The notes below the pieces were generated by a model. The model was not told where the DNA came from. It saw only the letters and a program-made list of their open reading frames with translations, and made no database searches. The translations under genes and the position numbers were made by a program. Below, in pieces: positions 7,100-15,947 of a stretch of DNA of 22,219 nucleotides. The DNA comes from CAYUNT01 sp964446285 (GTDB lineage: Bacteria; Sumerlaeota; Sumerlaeia; SLMS01; CAYUNT01), in the NCBI GenBank assembly GCA_964446285.1, contig CAYUNT010000061.1, positions 1 to 22,219 on the forward strand, read 5' to 3'. The number at the start of each line of letters is the position of its first letter. Within the stretch, counting starts at the first letter, position 1.

Positions 7100-10000
7100 T
7101 TAGGGATTTGGCGGGGAAGGCGTGGAAGAAGCGGATGGAGCGGAAGGAGTGGGCGCGGCAGTTGGCGCGGCGGCTGGCTGCGGCGATTTTTCGATGCGCT
7201 GCTTGAGTTCCAGGCTCGGGGCGTGGCGCGGGTCAACGGCCAGCGCCTTCTCCACAAACCGCGCCGCCTGTTTGGTGTCGTGTTTGACGTCCAGGTAATA
7301 CTTGGCCAGATACCAATAGATTTTCGGATCGGCCGGTTTTTCGATGGCCGCCAGATACTGTTCAAGATATGGCGCAGCGCGCGGCAGGTCGTCAAAGCGA
7401 TCCGCCAGCGCCATGGCAAGGTCCACATACACATGCGGATTCGAGCGCGCGCGGCGTTCCATCGCTTTCAGACCCTCGCGGGCTTTTTGGGTTTCGCCCA
7501 GTTTTTCGAGGATCAAATAGCGCAGTATCCTGTAAATATCGCGGTCGCCCGCGGGATGCCGCAGCGCTTGTTCCACGTTGACGAGCGCCCGCTGCCATTC
7601 CTTGCGTTTGAGCGCGATGCCCGCCGACACCACGTTGTATTCGATCGGCCTCGGCGACAGGCGCGATAATTCGGTCAGCACCTCGTCCGCGCGGTCGAAT
7701 TCCCCGCTTTGCAGATACGCAAACGCCAGCGCGCCGAGGAGTTCGGCGTCATTGGGCGCCGCCTCGACAAGGTCTCGGTAAATTTTGGCCGCGTCCGCGT
7801 AGCGTTCCTCGCTGATCGCCTGGCCGCCCTGGAACACAAACGCATCGAAGAATACGGGGCGGTTCCACTTATATAACAATTCCAGCAACTCGCGCCTTTC
7901 CTTCGTCTCTTGCGGGAACCACATCTCAAGGAGGGCGATCAGGTCCACGATGCCCTCTTGATAAGCGGGACTCATTGCGACGGCGCGTTCCATATCGGTG
8001 CGGGCGCTGACGCGATCCGCCTGGCTGCCGGTCAGCAGCGCCCGCAGGCGCTCGAGGTTTCCTCGGATGTGAAACGATTGGTGGTAGCGGACTTCCTGCA
8101 ACGAGAGATTGAGGCTTGAAATCCCCGCGCTGGCTCGCGAAAGGGCCTGCGTGCGCCAGAGCGCCGCCTGATCCTTGATCCCTGCTTCCGAAGCGTGCGA
8201 CGCCTGCAAATACGCCTCGCGCCCCTGGCAGAAATTGATATAAGCTTTCACAAAATGCACTTCGCCGTCGGCGGGACGCAGCGAAAGCGCCCGGCGTAAA
8301 TCGTCTTCCGCCTTGCCGAGCAGCCCGATCCGCTTTTCCGCCCCGAGCGTGGTTTGATATTCCAGATAGGTTTGTAAAATCCTGTGGGCGCGTTCGGTGA
8401 GGTTGCTCGACACCATGCGTGTCGAAAACCATCCTGATGCAGCGATGGCCAAGGCGAGCGCCGCGCACACCCCCACGCCCCACGCAATCCAGTTTGCGGG
8501 CCGCGGCAGGCGCGCGCCGGGCAATTGCGCGGAGGCGGGAGAACCCGCAGATTCTCCATCGCCTCGCGAGTCGGCGGACTTTCCTGGCAGCCAGATGTGC
8601 TCGCCCGCCTGCCAGACCGCCAGCATCCATACGAGGGCAATGGCGATCGGAGGGACGCGGAATGGGAAATCCACCGCGGCGTGAACGAGCAGCGCCGCGA
8701 TGGACACGGCAATGGCGGCCTGGATAGGGATATCCGCGGGCCGCAGCGTGCGCTGAAACGCCCTCCATCCGCGCCAAAACAGCGCCGCCAGCGCCGCCAG
8801 CCCCAACGCAAACCCGGCCAAGCCGGTTTCCATTAGAATTTGCAGATATTCATCATGCGCCCGTTCGGTCCGCTTGCCTGTTGGAACCAGGATGGTGCTT
8901 GGATGATTGGCGAAATACCACCCCTGGGCGTCGGGATACACATATTGGAACGATCCGAATCCGGAACCGAGCACGGGCGAGCGCGCAATAACCGGAACCG
9001 AGCACAAAAGAATGCGAAGGCGCGTTTCCGCCTTGAGGCGCTCGAGGCTCAAGTCGTGCACGCGGCGCGTCAGCGGCGAGGCGTGGTCGTAAAACGGATT
9101 CCACTTCGCGGGAATGATTTGCGCCGCGAGGATCAGGACAGCGCCTCCCGCCAGCATGAGCCAGCCCGTGCGCCCCGGCGACAATCCCGTTGTGCGGTGC
9201 AGAATCCAGAAAAGCGCGGGAACAGCCGCAAACAAAATCAGAATCACGGCGCGGCTCTGCGCCATAATCAGTGTCATGCCGAGCAGCAGCCAATACAGCC
9301 CGACGAGCGCGGCCGCCGGCCACCGCATCTCGCGCCATCGCGTTACGCCGAGCGCGAGCGACAGCAGCACAGCAGGAATCAGAAAGGAGGACAATCCGGT
9401 GTTGTGGCCGATCAGCGATGACATGCGGTTTCGGATGTCTTCGGGCGCCCATCGGGTAAGAAACGCGCCTGTCCAGCCGAGGCGCTGCCCGATGGCGAGC
9501 ACTGCTACAATGCCTCCCCCGGCTATAAGCAGCCCGGCACCCTTATACACCCAGCGCCTTCGCCGCAAAAGGTCGGACACCATCAGCAGATAGCCGAGAC
9601 CGATCAACAGGTCGGACCATGCGTCCAGGCCCTTGAGGAATCCCGCGCCCGCGCGCCCTGTTCCTTCGATGGGCGGAAGCCATAACAGCACCGACATCCC
9701 CGCCCAGGCCGCAAAGGCAATCAGAAGCGCGTTTTCGAGCGTCCATCGCCGCGCGCCAGGCGCATCGAGGCGTCCGCCGCCGCTGCCGCTCCTGCCGGGC
9801 ATCAGTTTCCACGAAATATGCGTTACGGCCAGCGCCAGCGCCAGAAGCGCCCAGACGTAGCGCTTGAGCAGAAGCGGACTCCATCCGGAGAAAAACGCTG
9901 GCTGGAATTGCTCGATCCACGCGGCGCGCAGGAAGTTGTTGTCGCCGCGCAGCACGCGCTCTGTGATCCGGTAATCCAGTTCCTCGTGAATATGCAGAGG

Positions 10001-10300
10001 ATAAATCAGCGGAACCGCCAGCAAGGCTGTCAGGGCGAGCAGGTGGCTCATGCGCCTCAGCAGGCGATGCGGCGCAACCGGCAAAAACGGGCGTCTTTCC
10101 TGCGCGGCGCCTTGGCCGCCCTGCGAACGGGCGGGCCGCGAGGGCGCGTGAACTGCCGCAAGAACCGGAGAAAGACTTTTTGTTGGCGGCGGCGCGGTTT
10201 GCGAAGGCACATCACCGCCAGCAGACGCTGTTGAGGGCGCCGTCTCCGGCTCTTCGATCTCCTTCGGATCGTTCTCGTGCCCCGCGCGCGAATCGCTCAT
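7100..10300 (-). CDS. O-antigen ligase/polymerase-like (Wzy_C) membrane protein with C-terminal TPRs
   Basis: The 1066-residue product starts with about 75 Pro/Ala/Ser-rich cytoplasmic residues. A polytopic membrane domain follows (about 80-620, roughly a dozen hydrophobic segments). Two signatures of the Wzy_C/WaaL family are seen: MAQSRAV at 346-352 within a membrane segment, and a large external loop that ends in AHDEYLQILMETGLAGF, with the key His at 482. Such proteins join or polymerise lipid-linked glycans at the outer face of the inner membrane. After the last membrane segment (about 600-622), about 420 residues contain TPR-like helical repeats, then a Pro/Ala/Ser tail. The ATG at 10300 is chosen because it overlaps the stop of the upstream small gene (ATGA), which implies translational coupling. 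A longer frame to 10363 exists. It shares an operon with the YhaM-like gene 14 bp downstream. Which glycan it handles cannot be told. Confidence 0.88.
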   Translation of the reverse strand: MSDSRAGHENDPKEIEEPETAPSTASAGGDVPSQTAPPPTKSLSPVLAAVHAPSRPARSQGGQGAAQERRPFLPVAPHRLLRRMSHLLALTALLAVPLIYPLHIHEELDYRITERVLRGDNNFLRAAWIEQFQPAFFSGWSPLLLKRYVWALLALALAVTHISWKLMPGRSGSGGGRLDAPGARRWTLENALLIAFAAWAGMSVLLWLPPIEGTGRAGAGFLKGLDAWSDLLIGLGYLLMVSDLLRRRRWVYKGAGLLIAGGGIVAVLAIGQRLGWTGAFLTRWAPEDIRNRMSSLIGHNTGLSSFLIPAVLLSLALGVTRWREMRWPAAALVGLYWLLLGMTLIMAQSRAVILILFAAVPALFWILHRTTGLSPGRTGWLMLAGGAVLILAAQIIPAKWNPFYDHASPLTRRVHDLSLERLKAETRLRILLCSVPVIARSPVLGSGFGSFQYVYPDAQGWYFANHPSTILVPTGKRTERAHDEYLQILMETGLAGFALGLAALAALFWRGWRAFQRTLRPADIPIQAAIAVSIAALLVHAAVDFPFRVPPIAIALVWMLAVWQAGEHIWLPGKSADSRGDGESAGSPASAQLPGARLPRPANWIAWGVGVCAALALAIAASGWFSTRMVSSNLTERAHRILQTYLEYQTTLGAEKRIGLLGKAEDDLRRALSLRPADGEVHFVKAYINFCQGREAYLQASHASEAGIKDQAALWRTQALSRASAGISSLNLSLQEVRYHQSFHIRGNLERLRALLTGSQADRVSARTDMERAVAMSPAYQEGIVDLIALLEMWFPQETKERRELLELLYKWNRPVFFDAFVFQGGQAISEERYADAAKIYRDLVEAAPNDAELLGALAFAYLQSGEFDRADEVLTELSRLSPRPIEYNVVSAGIALKRKEWQRALVNVEQALRHPAGDRDIYRILRYLILEKLGETQKAREGLKAMERRARSNPHVYVDLAMALADRFDDLPRAAPYLEQYLAAIEKPADPKIYWYLAKYYLDVKHDTKQAARFVEKALAVDPRHAPSLELKQRIEKSPQPAAAPTAAPTPSAPSASSTPSPPNP

Positions 10301-10422
10301 TTCGTCAGCACCAAAAGCACGAGCAGCACCGGCAGCACAACCACCGTGGCCGCCACGGCCCAAAAGAAACTCTTCGATGCCGCCATTTCACGGCGGCGCA
10401 TCTCGCTTTGCGCGTCCAACAT
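10297..10422 (-). CDS. 41-residue single-pass membrane protein, coupled to the O-antigen ligase-like gene
   Basis: A short gene of 41 codons opens with ATG at 10422, preceded eight bases upstream by a perfect AGGAGG. Its TGA stop overlaps the ATG of the next gene as ATGA. The peptide has a charged N-terminus (about 1-17, with Arg9-Arg10-Arg11 and Lys17) and one long hydrophobic segment at 19-39 (FFWAVAATVVVLPVLLVLLV), ending Leu-Thr-Lys. The charge pattern predicts an N-in orientation. No family is recognised. The strong ribosome-binding site and the stop/start overlap are the main evidence that it is real. It could be a small partner of the O-antigen ligase-like enzyme, or a leader gene that controls its translation. 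An alternative in-frame ATG at 10452 would add ten residues but has no comparable site. Confidence 0.72.
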   Translation of the reverse strand: MLDAQSEMRRREMAASKSFFWAVAATVVVLPVLLVLLVLTK

Positions 10423-10605
10423 GACCGCATCCTCCTGCGATACGGGTGGCATTCAATCACACTGCAGGTTCATTTCCGGCAGCCTGAGGCGTTCGTCCGG
10501 CGCCCACGCGCCGCCCCTCCGCTGCTCCCCGGCCCCCAATCGGGTTATATCATCAGAATCAGGCTCTCCGCGCCAAGCCCAGATATGAAAATCAGCCACC
10601 CGTTC

Positions 10606-10707
10606 CAGGAACTGTTCAAAGTAACTGGCGGCATGGGCATTTTGCCCGTGATTCCGGTGGCTTGGGCGTCTCGCCCAAGATTTTTCCTGCACTTTGAACA
10701 GTTCCTG
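10606..10707. repeat. 102-bp nested palindrome (intergenic REP/BIME-like element)
   Basis: A perfect 17-bp inverted repeat (CAGGAACTGTTCAAAGT at 10606-10622 and its complement at 10691-10707) encloses two hairpins. The first is 10632-10639/10643-10650 around GGGCA/TGCCC, and the second is a perfect 8-bp stem CTTGGGCG/CGCCCAAG at 10661-10668/10672-10679. The rest of the divergent intergenic space (10423-10798) shows a 9-bp direct repeat CGCAAACTG (10711-10719, 10741-10749) and no further gene. Translated, the inner part gives a MGILPV...AWASRPRF pattern that I recall from spurious proteins of many uncultured and planctomycete-like genomes, which suggests a dispersed family. Confidence 0.75.
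10661..10685 (+). terminator. Terminator-like hairpin inside the palindrome
   Basis: The perfect stem CTTGGGCG/CGCCCAAG with a TCT loop is followed by ATTTTT. It has the form of an intrinsic terminator for rightward transcription, but no rightward gene ends before it. It is more likely part of the repeat element. Confidence 0.35.
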
Positions 10708-10798
10708 CCGCGCAAACTGCACTGTTCAGACTTTGGTTGACGCAAACTGGGGCTTGGCAAGGATGTAGTTGGAGGAGAGAGAAAACGGGAGAAAACAA

Positions 10799-11914
10799 TT
10801 GTTCAATCCATTGCATGGTTTCGCAGCCCCTGTGTTTGCGGCGGTTTTCGCGGCGGCATTTGTTTCGGCGAACACAGGTCCGGTCCTTACGCTTCGGATT
10901 CTTTTCGACGACGGCACAAAACCCGCTTCACTTCGCCAAGTCTCTTTTTGCGAATATCCAGATTCGGAGCGTTCGTGCGCCGACGCCGAGCTTACTGACG
11001 ACCCGGCGGTTGCCATTGCCCGCCACATCTGCAGCAGCGCCCGATGGGTCAAAATTTACGCCTGCGCTCCCTTTCCGGGAATGGCCGCGCCAAAAGATGC
11101 CCGCTCAGAGCGGCTTCTCTGGAGCCGCACGGCAAAATACGACATATTTCTTCCGCTCGACATGTCGAAAATCACCACAGACACAGAGCGAACACTATTG
11201 ATTCCGCGCGGAAACGCCTCGCTGCGCGTGCGCCTTCTGCCGCCGTCCGGAGACGAAGGAACAACAATCACAGCCCAACTCGAGACCCTCTGGCAGTCCG
11301 GAGAGCCATCCATGATCATGCCGGGCGTCCGGCAGGCAGATGGATCGATGCTGTTCGCCCCCGCATGGCCCGGGATATATTACGTTTATTGTATGTATGG
11401 TCGGCGATCCTATTACCGTCTGATCGCCCTGCAGGACGGCGAGAAACTCGACGAGGGCAAGTGGGAATGGCCCGAGGGGCGGATTTCCGGGCAGTTGCTA
11501 GACGCCAAAGGGCAGCCCGTTGCGGACCAGCGTTTATACTTCTACTAGGTGGAGGCGGAGGGCTTTGACATAACGCGCCTGGGGGCGCTCACGCGGGGAG
11601 GCATAGAGGTCCGCACCGATGCCTCGGGGCGGTTCGAATGCGGGGGATTGATGCCAGGCGTGTATCAGCCCGCGCTCGACGCAATCTGGCGCTGGAATGA
11701 GAAGGGCGGCCTGGACAACTGGCCGGGCGCAACGACCGAGCGCGTGGTGGTGGAAGCTACGGACTCCGTGGTGTCTGATCTGGCGCTGCAATTGAAAGAG
11801 TCCGCCCAGATTCCCCAGGCGACATCAGGCGGCAATGCAAACTTCTCGGATGTGAATTATATGTATGACCCCACAAACGGAGCTATCAATGGGGAATGGC
11901 GCGTAAAGCAATAG
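10799..11914 (+). pseudogene. Exported protein with CarboxypepD_reg/CnaB-like domain, interrupted by an in-frame TAG
   Basis: One frame continues across a TAG at 11546-11548 (codon 250 of 372 from the chosen start). Upstream lies a signal peptide (hydrophobic residues after FNPLHGF, cleavage near VSA-N), then a beta-rich region of unknown type. At about 235 a carboxypeptidase regulatory-like fold begins: ISGQLLDAKGQPVADQRLYFY, then the TAG, then VEAEGFDITRLG and TDASGRFECGGLMPGVYQ. The TAG therefore falls inside one domain, between its first strands and its conserved G-R-F/L-x-P-G-x-Y end. A nonsense mutation, a base error or readthrough could each explain it. TAG ends lptB, the HAD gene and this gene itself, so general reassignment is unlikely. 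No ATG is available at the front; TTG at 10799 has GGGAG seven bases upstream, and TTG 10769 is an alternative. The gene lies 357 bp before the glycosidase-like gene. Function unknown, exported. Confidence 0.7.
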
Positions 11915-12271
11915 GCGCTCGCGGATGGGTGCGCAGAGGTGCGGGCAGCGACGCCCCGATTTCGCGGGATATATGTGGTCTCATCTGCCGTTTTTAGGTT
12001 GATCAGAACAGTGTAAAGAGGCGCGCCCCCGCTCCCAGCGAAAATCGTTGCGGGTGCTTGTTGCCCTTGATCTCCCGCAAGGCAGACGCCAATGGTTTCC
12101 GCTCAGAAGAAGTCGCCGGGGCGAATTTGTCCAGGCTGCCTGGCGGTATTCCCGCCAGCGGCCAAAGCGCATTTTCTTCTTCTCCAGAGCCTGGAAGGAC
12201 TTCGCACATTTCAAAGCCCAGGCATTTCTGTATTCTCCCGCACATTTTTCCATGAAGGTGGATTCGGCGCG
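11915..12271. other. Intergenic region without a recognisable gene
   Basis: Open frames on both strands cross this stretch, but none has a family signature together with a credible start. No clear promoter, terminator or repeat was identified. An AAGGTGG at 12255-12261 sits about ten bases before the ATG at 12272 and may be the ribosome-binding site of the next gene. Confidence 0.5.
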
Positions 12272-15200
12272 ATGCAAAAAGAAAGAACGATTTTCAGGAC
12301 GATAGCGCTCTGCATATTCCTTGTGGCGGCCTGTGGACTGGCCTGGCCCGGCCCGGGCTGGCGCGTGGAATGCCCCGGCGCCACGCCGCGTTCTCCTGTC
12401 GTCTTTGGCGTGAACGATCTGAATGCGGCGCTGGCACGGGCGGAGGAGGCGGCGGCGGACAAACAAAAACCCGCCAATCCGCCGCGGGAGCGCGTTGTGC
12501 GTGTGGCGCTTGCAAGCAATGCCGAGGCGATGCAACTGGCCAAACAGGCGGGCGCCACACTTTCTGAAAAAGCCGAATCTTTCGTCATTGCCGCCACAGA
12601 TTCCGCCGCGGGTGTCGGCGCGAACTCTCCGTCCATCCTCATCCTCGGGCGCGACGCGAACGGGGCAATGTATGGATGCCTCGAGCTGGCCGAACGCCTC
12701 GACATGGACGGTCTGGCGGCGCTGCGCCTCTCCGAACCGATCGCGCGCGCGCCCTTTACGGAATTCCGCGCCATCAGCCCGTTTCTCACGCTGCCCTACG
12801 GAGACGAAACCTTTGATACATGGTGGTTTTTATCCGATGACTTCTGGAAGGGCTATCTCGATCAACTGGCGCGCTCGCGCTTCAACTGGATCGATCTCCA
12901 CGGCATGTGCGACGACGTTTCAACCACCTTCCCGAACATCTATCCTTATTTCGTGCAAAGCGAATCGTTTCCCGACGCCGGCGTCGAGCCGGAACGCGCG
13001 GCGCGCCATCTCACCATGCTGCGCAAAGTCCTGCAAATGGCGTCGGAACGCGGAATTCAAATCGGCCTCATGAGTTACTCGACGCAATTCGGCCCGGGCA
13101 CGCGCCCGAACTCCTACGACTGGAACGACGACAATCTTGCGCTCTACAACCGCGAGTGCATCCGCAAACTGCTCCTCGAATGCCCGGAAATTGCCATGAT
13201 CGGATTCCGCATCGGCGAATCGGGCAAGGAAGAAGATTTTTTTAAGAAATGCTATGTGCAGGCAGTGAAAGACAGCGGACGCAACATCCCCGTGGCCACC
13301 CGCACCTGGGGGGCGAAAAAAGGCCGCATCCTCGAACTGGCCGAGGCGTTTCCCAACCGCTTGCGCGTCGAGATTAAATACAACGGCGAGCAATTGGGGC
13401 CGCCCTACATCATCGCGGGCGGGCGAATGGCTGTTTGGCGCGACTATTCGTATCAAAACTACATCAGCGCGCCCCGGCCCTATGAAGTGATCCACCAGGT
13501 GTGGCCGAATGGGACGCACCGCGTGTTTCCGTGGGGCAACCCGGCGCTTGTGCGCACGACTGTCGAGTGCGCGCGCCTCGGCGGCGCCATCGGCATCTCC
13601 CTCCAGCCGATCAACACGTTTTTCCCCGCGCGCAATTACCAGGCGAAACCAGGTTCGCCCGGCGAATGGTATCATTGGGTGTATCAGCGCGACTGGCTTT
13701 ACTACACCTTGTGGGGCCGGTTGAGTTACGATCCCGAAACGCCCGAGCGCGTATGGATTGAGAAGTTCCGCCAGCGCTACGGCGCGGCGGAGGGCGAGGA
13801 GTTTTACCAGGCATTCACCAAAGCCAGCGAGATCGTGCCGCGCGCCTTTACGTTTGCCGGGCTTCATCCCGATCATCGCTGCGCGGCAATCGAACTCGAA
13901 ATCGGCGGCGACCTGTGGATGGCCGCGCGGGGCGATGCGCCGTTTGACCTGATGAATGTTCAGGCGCCGATCGAGTTCGCGCGCCGTTGCGTCGAAAAAC
14001 GCCCGAGTGCGCGCATGTCGCCCATGCGGTGCGCGGAAATCCTTGATGAACTTGCGTCAGATACGGGCAATCGTCTCGAAAAAGCAAAGGCGCTGCGAGA
14101 GAAAGCTAAGAAGGACGCGGCAGGGGCGGACGCGGCGGCCAGGGGCGCGGGCGAGGGCAAGGCAGCAGAGGACAATCGGGGAACCGGTGATCCGCGCGAG
14201 TTCGACGCCCTTTGCGGCGACATGGAGATGCTCCAGAATCTGGCGCGGTTTCATGCCGCGCGACTTCGCACCGCCACGTATTTTTCGCTCTATGTGGCCG
14301 GCCACGACCTCGCCGCGGAAAAAGCCGCGCGCGCCTGCCACGCCGACGCCGTGGATTCCTGGCGGCGTCTTTCGATTCTCGGCGAACAGTATTACAAACC
14401 TTTCATCGACACGCTTCGCATGCACACCGAGCAATTCACGTGGTGGGATGAGGCCCAAAAGTGCGCGCAAGGCGGATTCCCCATCACGAGCGTTCTCGAT
14501 CCGCTGAACGCCGAGGTCATGGGCCGCTATCCGCCCGCCGGATATTCGCTCGACATTCTGGAGCCGCGCGGCGACCGCACGGGGCCGTCGGTGGAGGTCG
14601 TTGGCGAAGACCTCGCCGAGGCGGTGAACGGCGTCCGGCGCCTGACCGTGCGGGCGCGCGTTGCCGATCCGGCGGGGGTTGCTTCGGTTCTGCTGCGCTG
14701 GAAGCCGTTCCCTTCCGAATCGGCCTGGCGGACGCTCCCCATGACGCCCAGCGCCGGGGAGTATCGCGCGGAACTCAACGTCTATCCTTACGGCATCATG
14801 TGGGGCATCGAGGCGCTCGACGCGGACGGCAATGGCAAGCAATGGCCCGATTTTATGAAAGAAATCCCCTACCACTGGATCGAGCCTTGGAACGATCCGG
14901 CCTCCTTTGCCGACGCGCCCGCAGAGGTGCTTGCCTCCGGACAGGCGGCGGACCTGGCACGATACCGCGCCCTTGTGATCGGACGCGATGCGCGCCAATT
15001 CCCTTCGCTTGACGCCGCCGCAAAGGCGCAAATCCTCAAGGCCGTCGAGGGGGGAATGCTGCTCTATATCGACTGCCAGGATTTCAGCCGGTTTCCGCTC
15101 GATTGGCTTCCCGGCGGACTGCAGGGCACAACAAAATCCGCAGACAAGTTCGCGCTGACGCCCGCCCACCCGATCTTCGAAGGCCTGCCGGGAAAGTTGG

Positions 15201-15538
15201 GCGCCAACAAAATCATCGCGGGTTCCCTCACGGCGGCCGACGCCGAGGGGTGGACGCTGCTCGGCGACCCGCCCGCGCTCGCCATCCGCCGCCACGGAAA
15301 AGGCTGGATTGTTGTGAATCAAATCCAGTTCTTCTGGCGCGACCCGATCGGCGGCTGGCTGGACATGGGCACATTCGACGCCCTTGCGCGAATCACGGAA
15401 CGAATTTTCGCGCTGCCCAACCCGCCGCCCGACGCCACCTTGCCCGTCCTGGTGCTCGACCTGGGCGAGGGAACAATCGTGGACGTTTTGTCATGCGTGA
15501 ACATTCGCGCAACGCTTTGTGAGTGGCCGAGGCAATAA
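12272..15538 (+). CDS. Glycosidase-like putative lipoprotein (GH67/GH20-type N-domain, TIM barrel, amidotransferase-like C-domain)
   Basis: The 1088-residue product starts with a lipoprotein-type signal: hydrophobic 7-20, then V18-A19-A20-C21, which fits a lipobox. Residues about 45-160 resemble the non-catalytic domain found in front of GH67 alpha-glucuronidases and GH20 enzymes (ILILGRDANGAMYGCLELAERL). From about 162 a TIM-barrel-like region follows, with FRAISPFLTLPYG, YLDQLARSRFNWIDLHGMCDD, IGFRIGESGKEEDFF (Glu316) and VEIKYNGEQLGPP (Glu367); Glu316 and Glu367 are the best catalytic candidates by position. A helical region (about 590-745) contains an Ala/Lys-rich patch. An Ig-like module (about 765-865) comes next, and then a class-I glutamine-amidotransferase-like or beta-galactosidase-trimerisation-like fold (about 890-1070) without an obvious catalytic Cys triad. 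The protein is probably a membrane-anchored polysaccharide hydrolase; the linkage it cleaves is unknown. The ATG at 12272 is chosen over the longer frame because the signal peptide begins there. Confidence 0.8.
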   Translation: MQKERTIFRTIALCIFLVAACGLAWPGPGWRVECPGATPRSPVVFGVNDLNAALARAEEAAADKQKPANPPRERVVRVALASNAEAMQLAKQAGATLSEKAESFVIAATDSAAGVGANSPSILILGRDANGAMYGCLELAERLDMDGLAALRLSEPIARAPFTEFRAISPFLTLPYGDETFDTWWFLSDDFWKGYLDQLARSRFNWIDLHGMCDDVSTTFPNIYPYFVQSESFPDAGVEPERAARHLTMLRKVLQMASERGIQIGLMSYSTQFGPGTRPNSYDWNDDNLALYNRECIRKLLLECPEIAMIGFRIGESGKEEDFFKKCYVQAVKDSGRNIPVATRTWGAKKGRILELAEAFPNRLRVEIKYNGEQLGPPYIIAGGRMAVWRDYSYQNYISAPRPYEVIHQVWPNGTHRVFPWGNPALVRTTVECARLGGAIGISLQPINTFFPARNYQAKPGSPGEWYHWVYQRDWLYYTLWGRLSYDPETPERVWIEKFRQRYGAAEGEEFYQAFTKASEIVPRAFTFAGLHPDHRCAAIELEIGGDLWMAARGDAPFDLMNVQAPIEFARRCVEKRPSARMSPMRCAEILDELASDTGNRLEKAKALREKAKKDAAGADAAARGAGEGKAAEDNRGTGDPREFDALCGDMEMLQNLARFHAARLRTATYFSLYVAGHDLAAEKAARACHADAVDSWRRLSILGEQYYKPFIDTLRMHTEQFTWWDEAQKCAQGGFPITSVLDPLNAEVMGRYPPAGYSLDILEPRGDRTGPSVEVVGEDLAEAVNGVRRLTVRARVADPAGVASVLLRWKPFPSESAWRTLPMTPSAGEYRAELNVYPYGIMWGIEALDADGNGKQWPDFMKEIPYHWIEPWNDPASFADAPAEVLASGQAADLARYRALVIGRDARQFPSLDAAAKAQILKAVEGGMLLYIDCQDFSRFPLDWLPGGLQGTTKSADKFALTPAHPIFEGLPGKLGANKIIAGSLTAADAEGWTLLGDPPALAIRRHGKGWIVVNQIQFFWRDPIGGWLDMGTFDALARITERIFALPNPPPDATLPVLVLDLGEGTIVDVLSCVNIRATLCEWPRQ

Positions 15539-15574
15539 AGCGCCACGAGCGCTGACGCCCTCACGCACGGCAGA

Positions 15575-15618
15575 CCGCCTTTTCCAATGTCCCCAATTGT
15601 ATGGAAAAGGCGGCTTTG
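15575..15618 (+). terminator. Hairpin after the glycosidase-like gene
   Basis: A perfect 12-bp stem, CCGCCTTTTCCA (15575-15586) and TGGAAAAGGCGG (15602-15613), has a 15-base loop and is followed by CTTTG. It sits 37 bases after the stop. The T-run is short, so termination may be partial, and the stem would also protect the 3' end. Confidence 0.6.
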
Positions 15619-15644
15619 AAACAAAAGTTTAACGGTTTTTTACA

Positions 15645-15677
15645 TTGACCGGCCAAGCAGGGCGGATACCCTATAGT
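15645..15677 (+). promoter_or_regulatory. Possible promoter of the exported multi-domain protein
   Basis: TTGACC (15645-15650) is followed 16 bases later by TACCCT (15667-15672), or at a wider spacing by TATAGT (15672-15677). Its place between the preceding hairpin and the leader hairpin supports it, but the -10 is ambiguous. Confidence 0.4.
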
Positions 15678-15684
15678 GCGATTA

Positions 15685-15714
15685 GGTGGTGGACGAGGGC
15701 TGATGTCCGCCGCC
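15685..15714 (+). promoter_or_regulatory. Stable 5' leader hairpin
   Basis: GGTGGTGGAC (15685-15694) pairs over all ten positions (two as G-U) with GTCCGCCGCC (15705-15714) around a ten-base loop. If transcription starts just after the proposed promoter, this stem lies at the very 5' end of the mRNA, where such stems slow decay. The remaining leader (15715-15947, about 230 bases) shows no riboswitch I can name and no gene. Confidence 0.45.
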
Positions 15715-15947
15715 CACGTTTGTTACGCGAGGAATTCGCGGAGTTCGGAAAAAATTGCATGTTTGATTTCCAGGCAGGACTGATGACGGCGCGATAGCCT
15801 CAGATCATGCCAGGGACAAATTGTCCCGCCTCAAACCCAAAAAGAAAGGGGATGAGTTACAGGATCAGGATTCTCCGGGGTTTTCCCCCCGAACGCAATC
15901 AGGGCCGATTGGCCCAGATACTCTATCCAAGGAGACAGGCATCTATC

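Noticed and set aside
5913..7103. Long plus-strand frame opposite the YhaM-like gene
   Set aside because: It is antisense to a gene with clear OB and HD motifs and has no recognisable domain.
11546..11548. Amber codon reassignment in this organism
   Set aside because: TAG ends lptB, the HAD gene and the interrupted gene itself at natural positions, so a general code change is not supported.
12003..12245. Minus-strand 80-codon frame before the glycosidase-like gene
   Set aside because: No ribosome-binding site, family or conservation evidence is visible. It ends in a Phe like outer-membrane barrels, but that alone is not enough.
14057..15322. Minus-strand 421-codon frame opposite the glycosidase-like gene
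   Set aside because: It is an antisense shadow without domain signatures.
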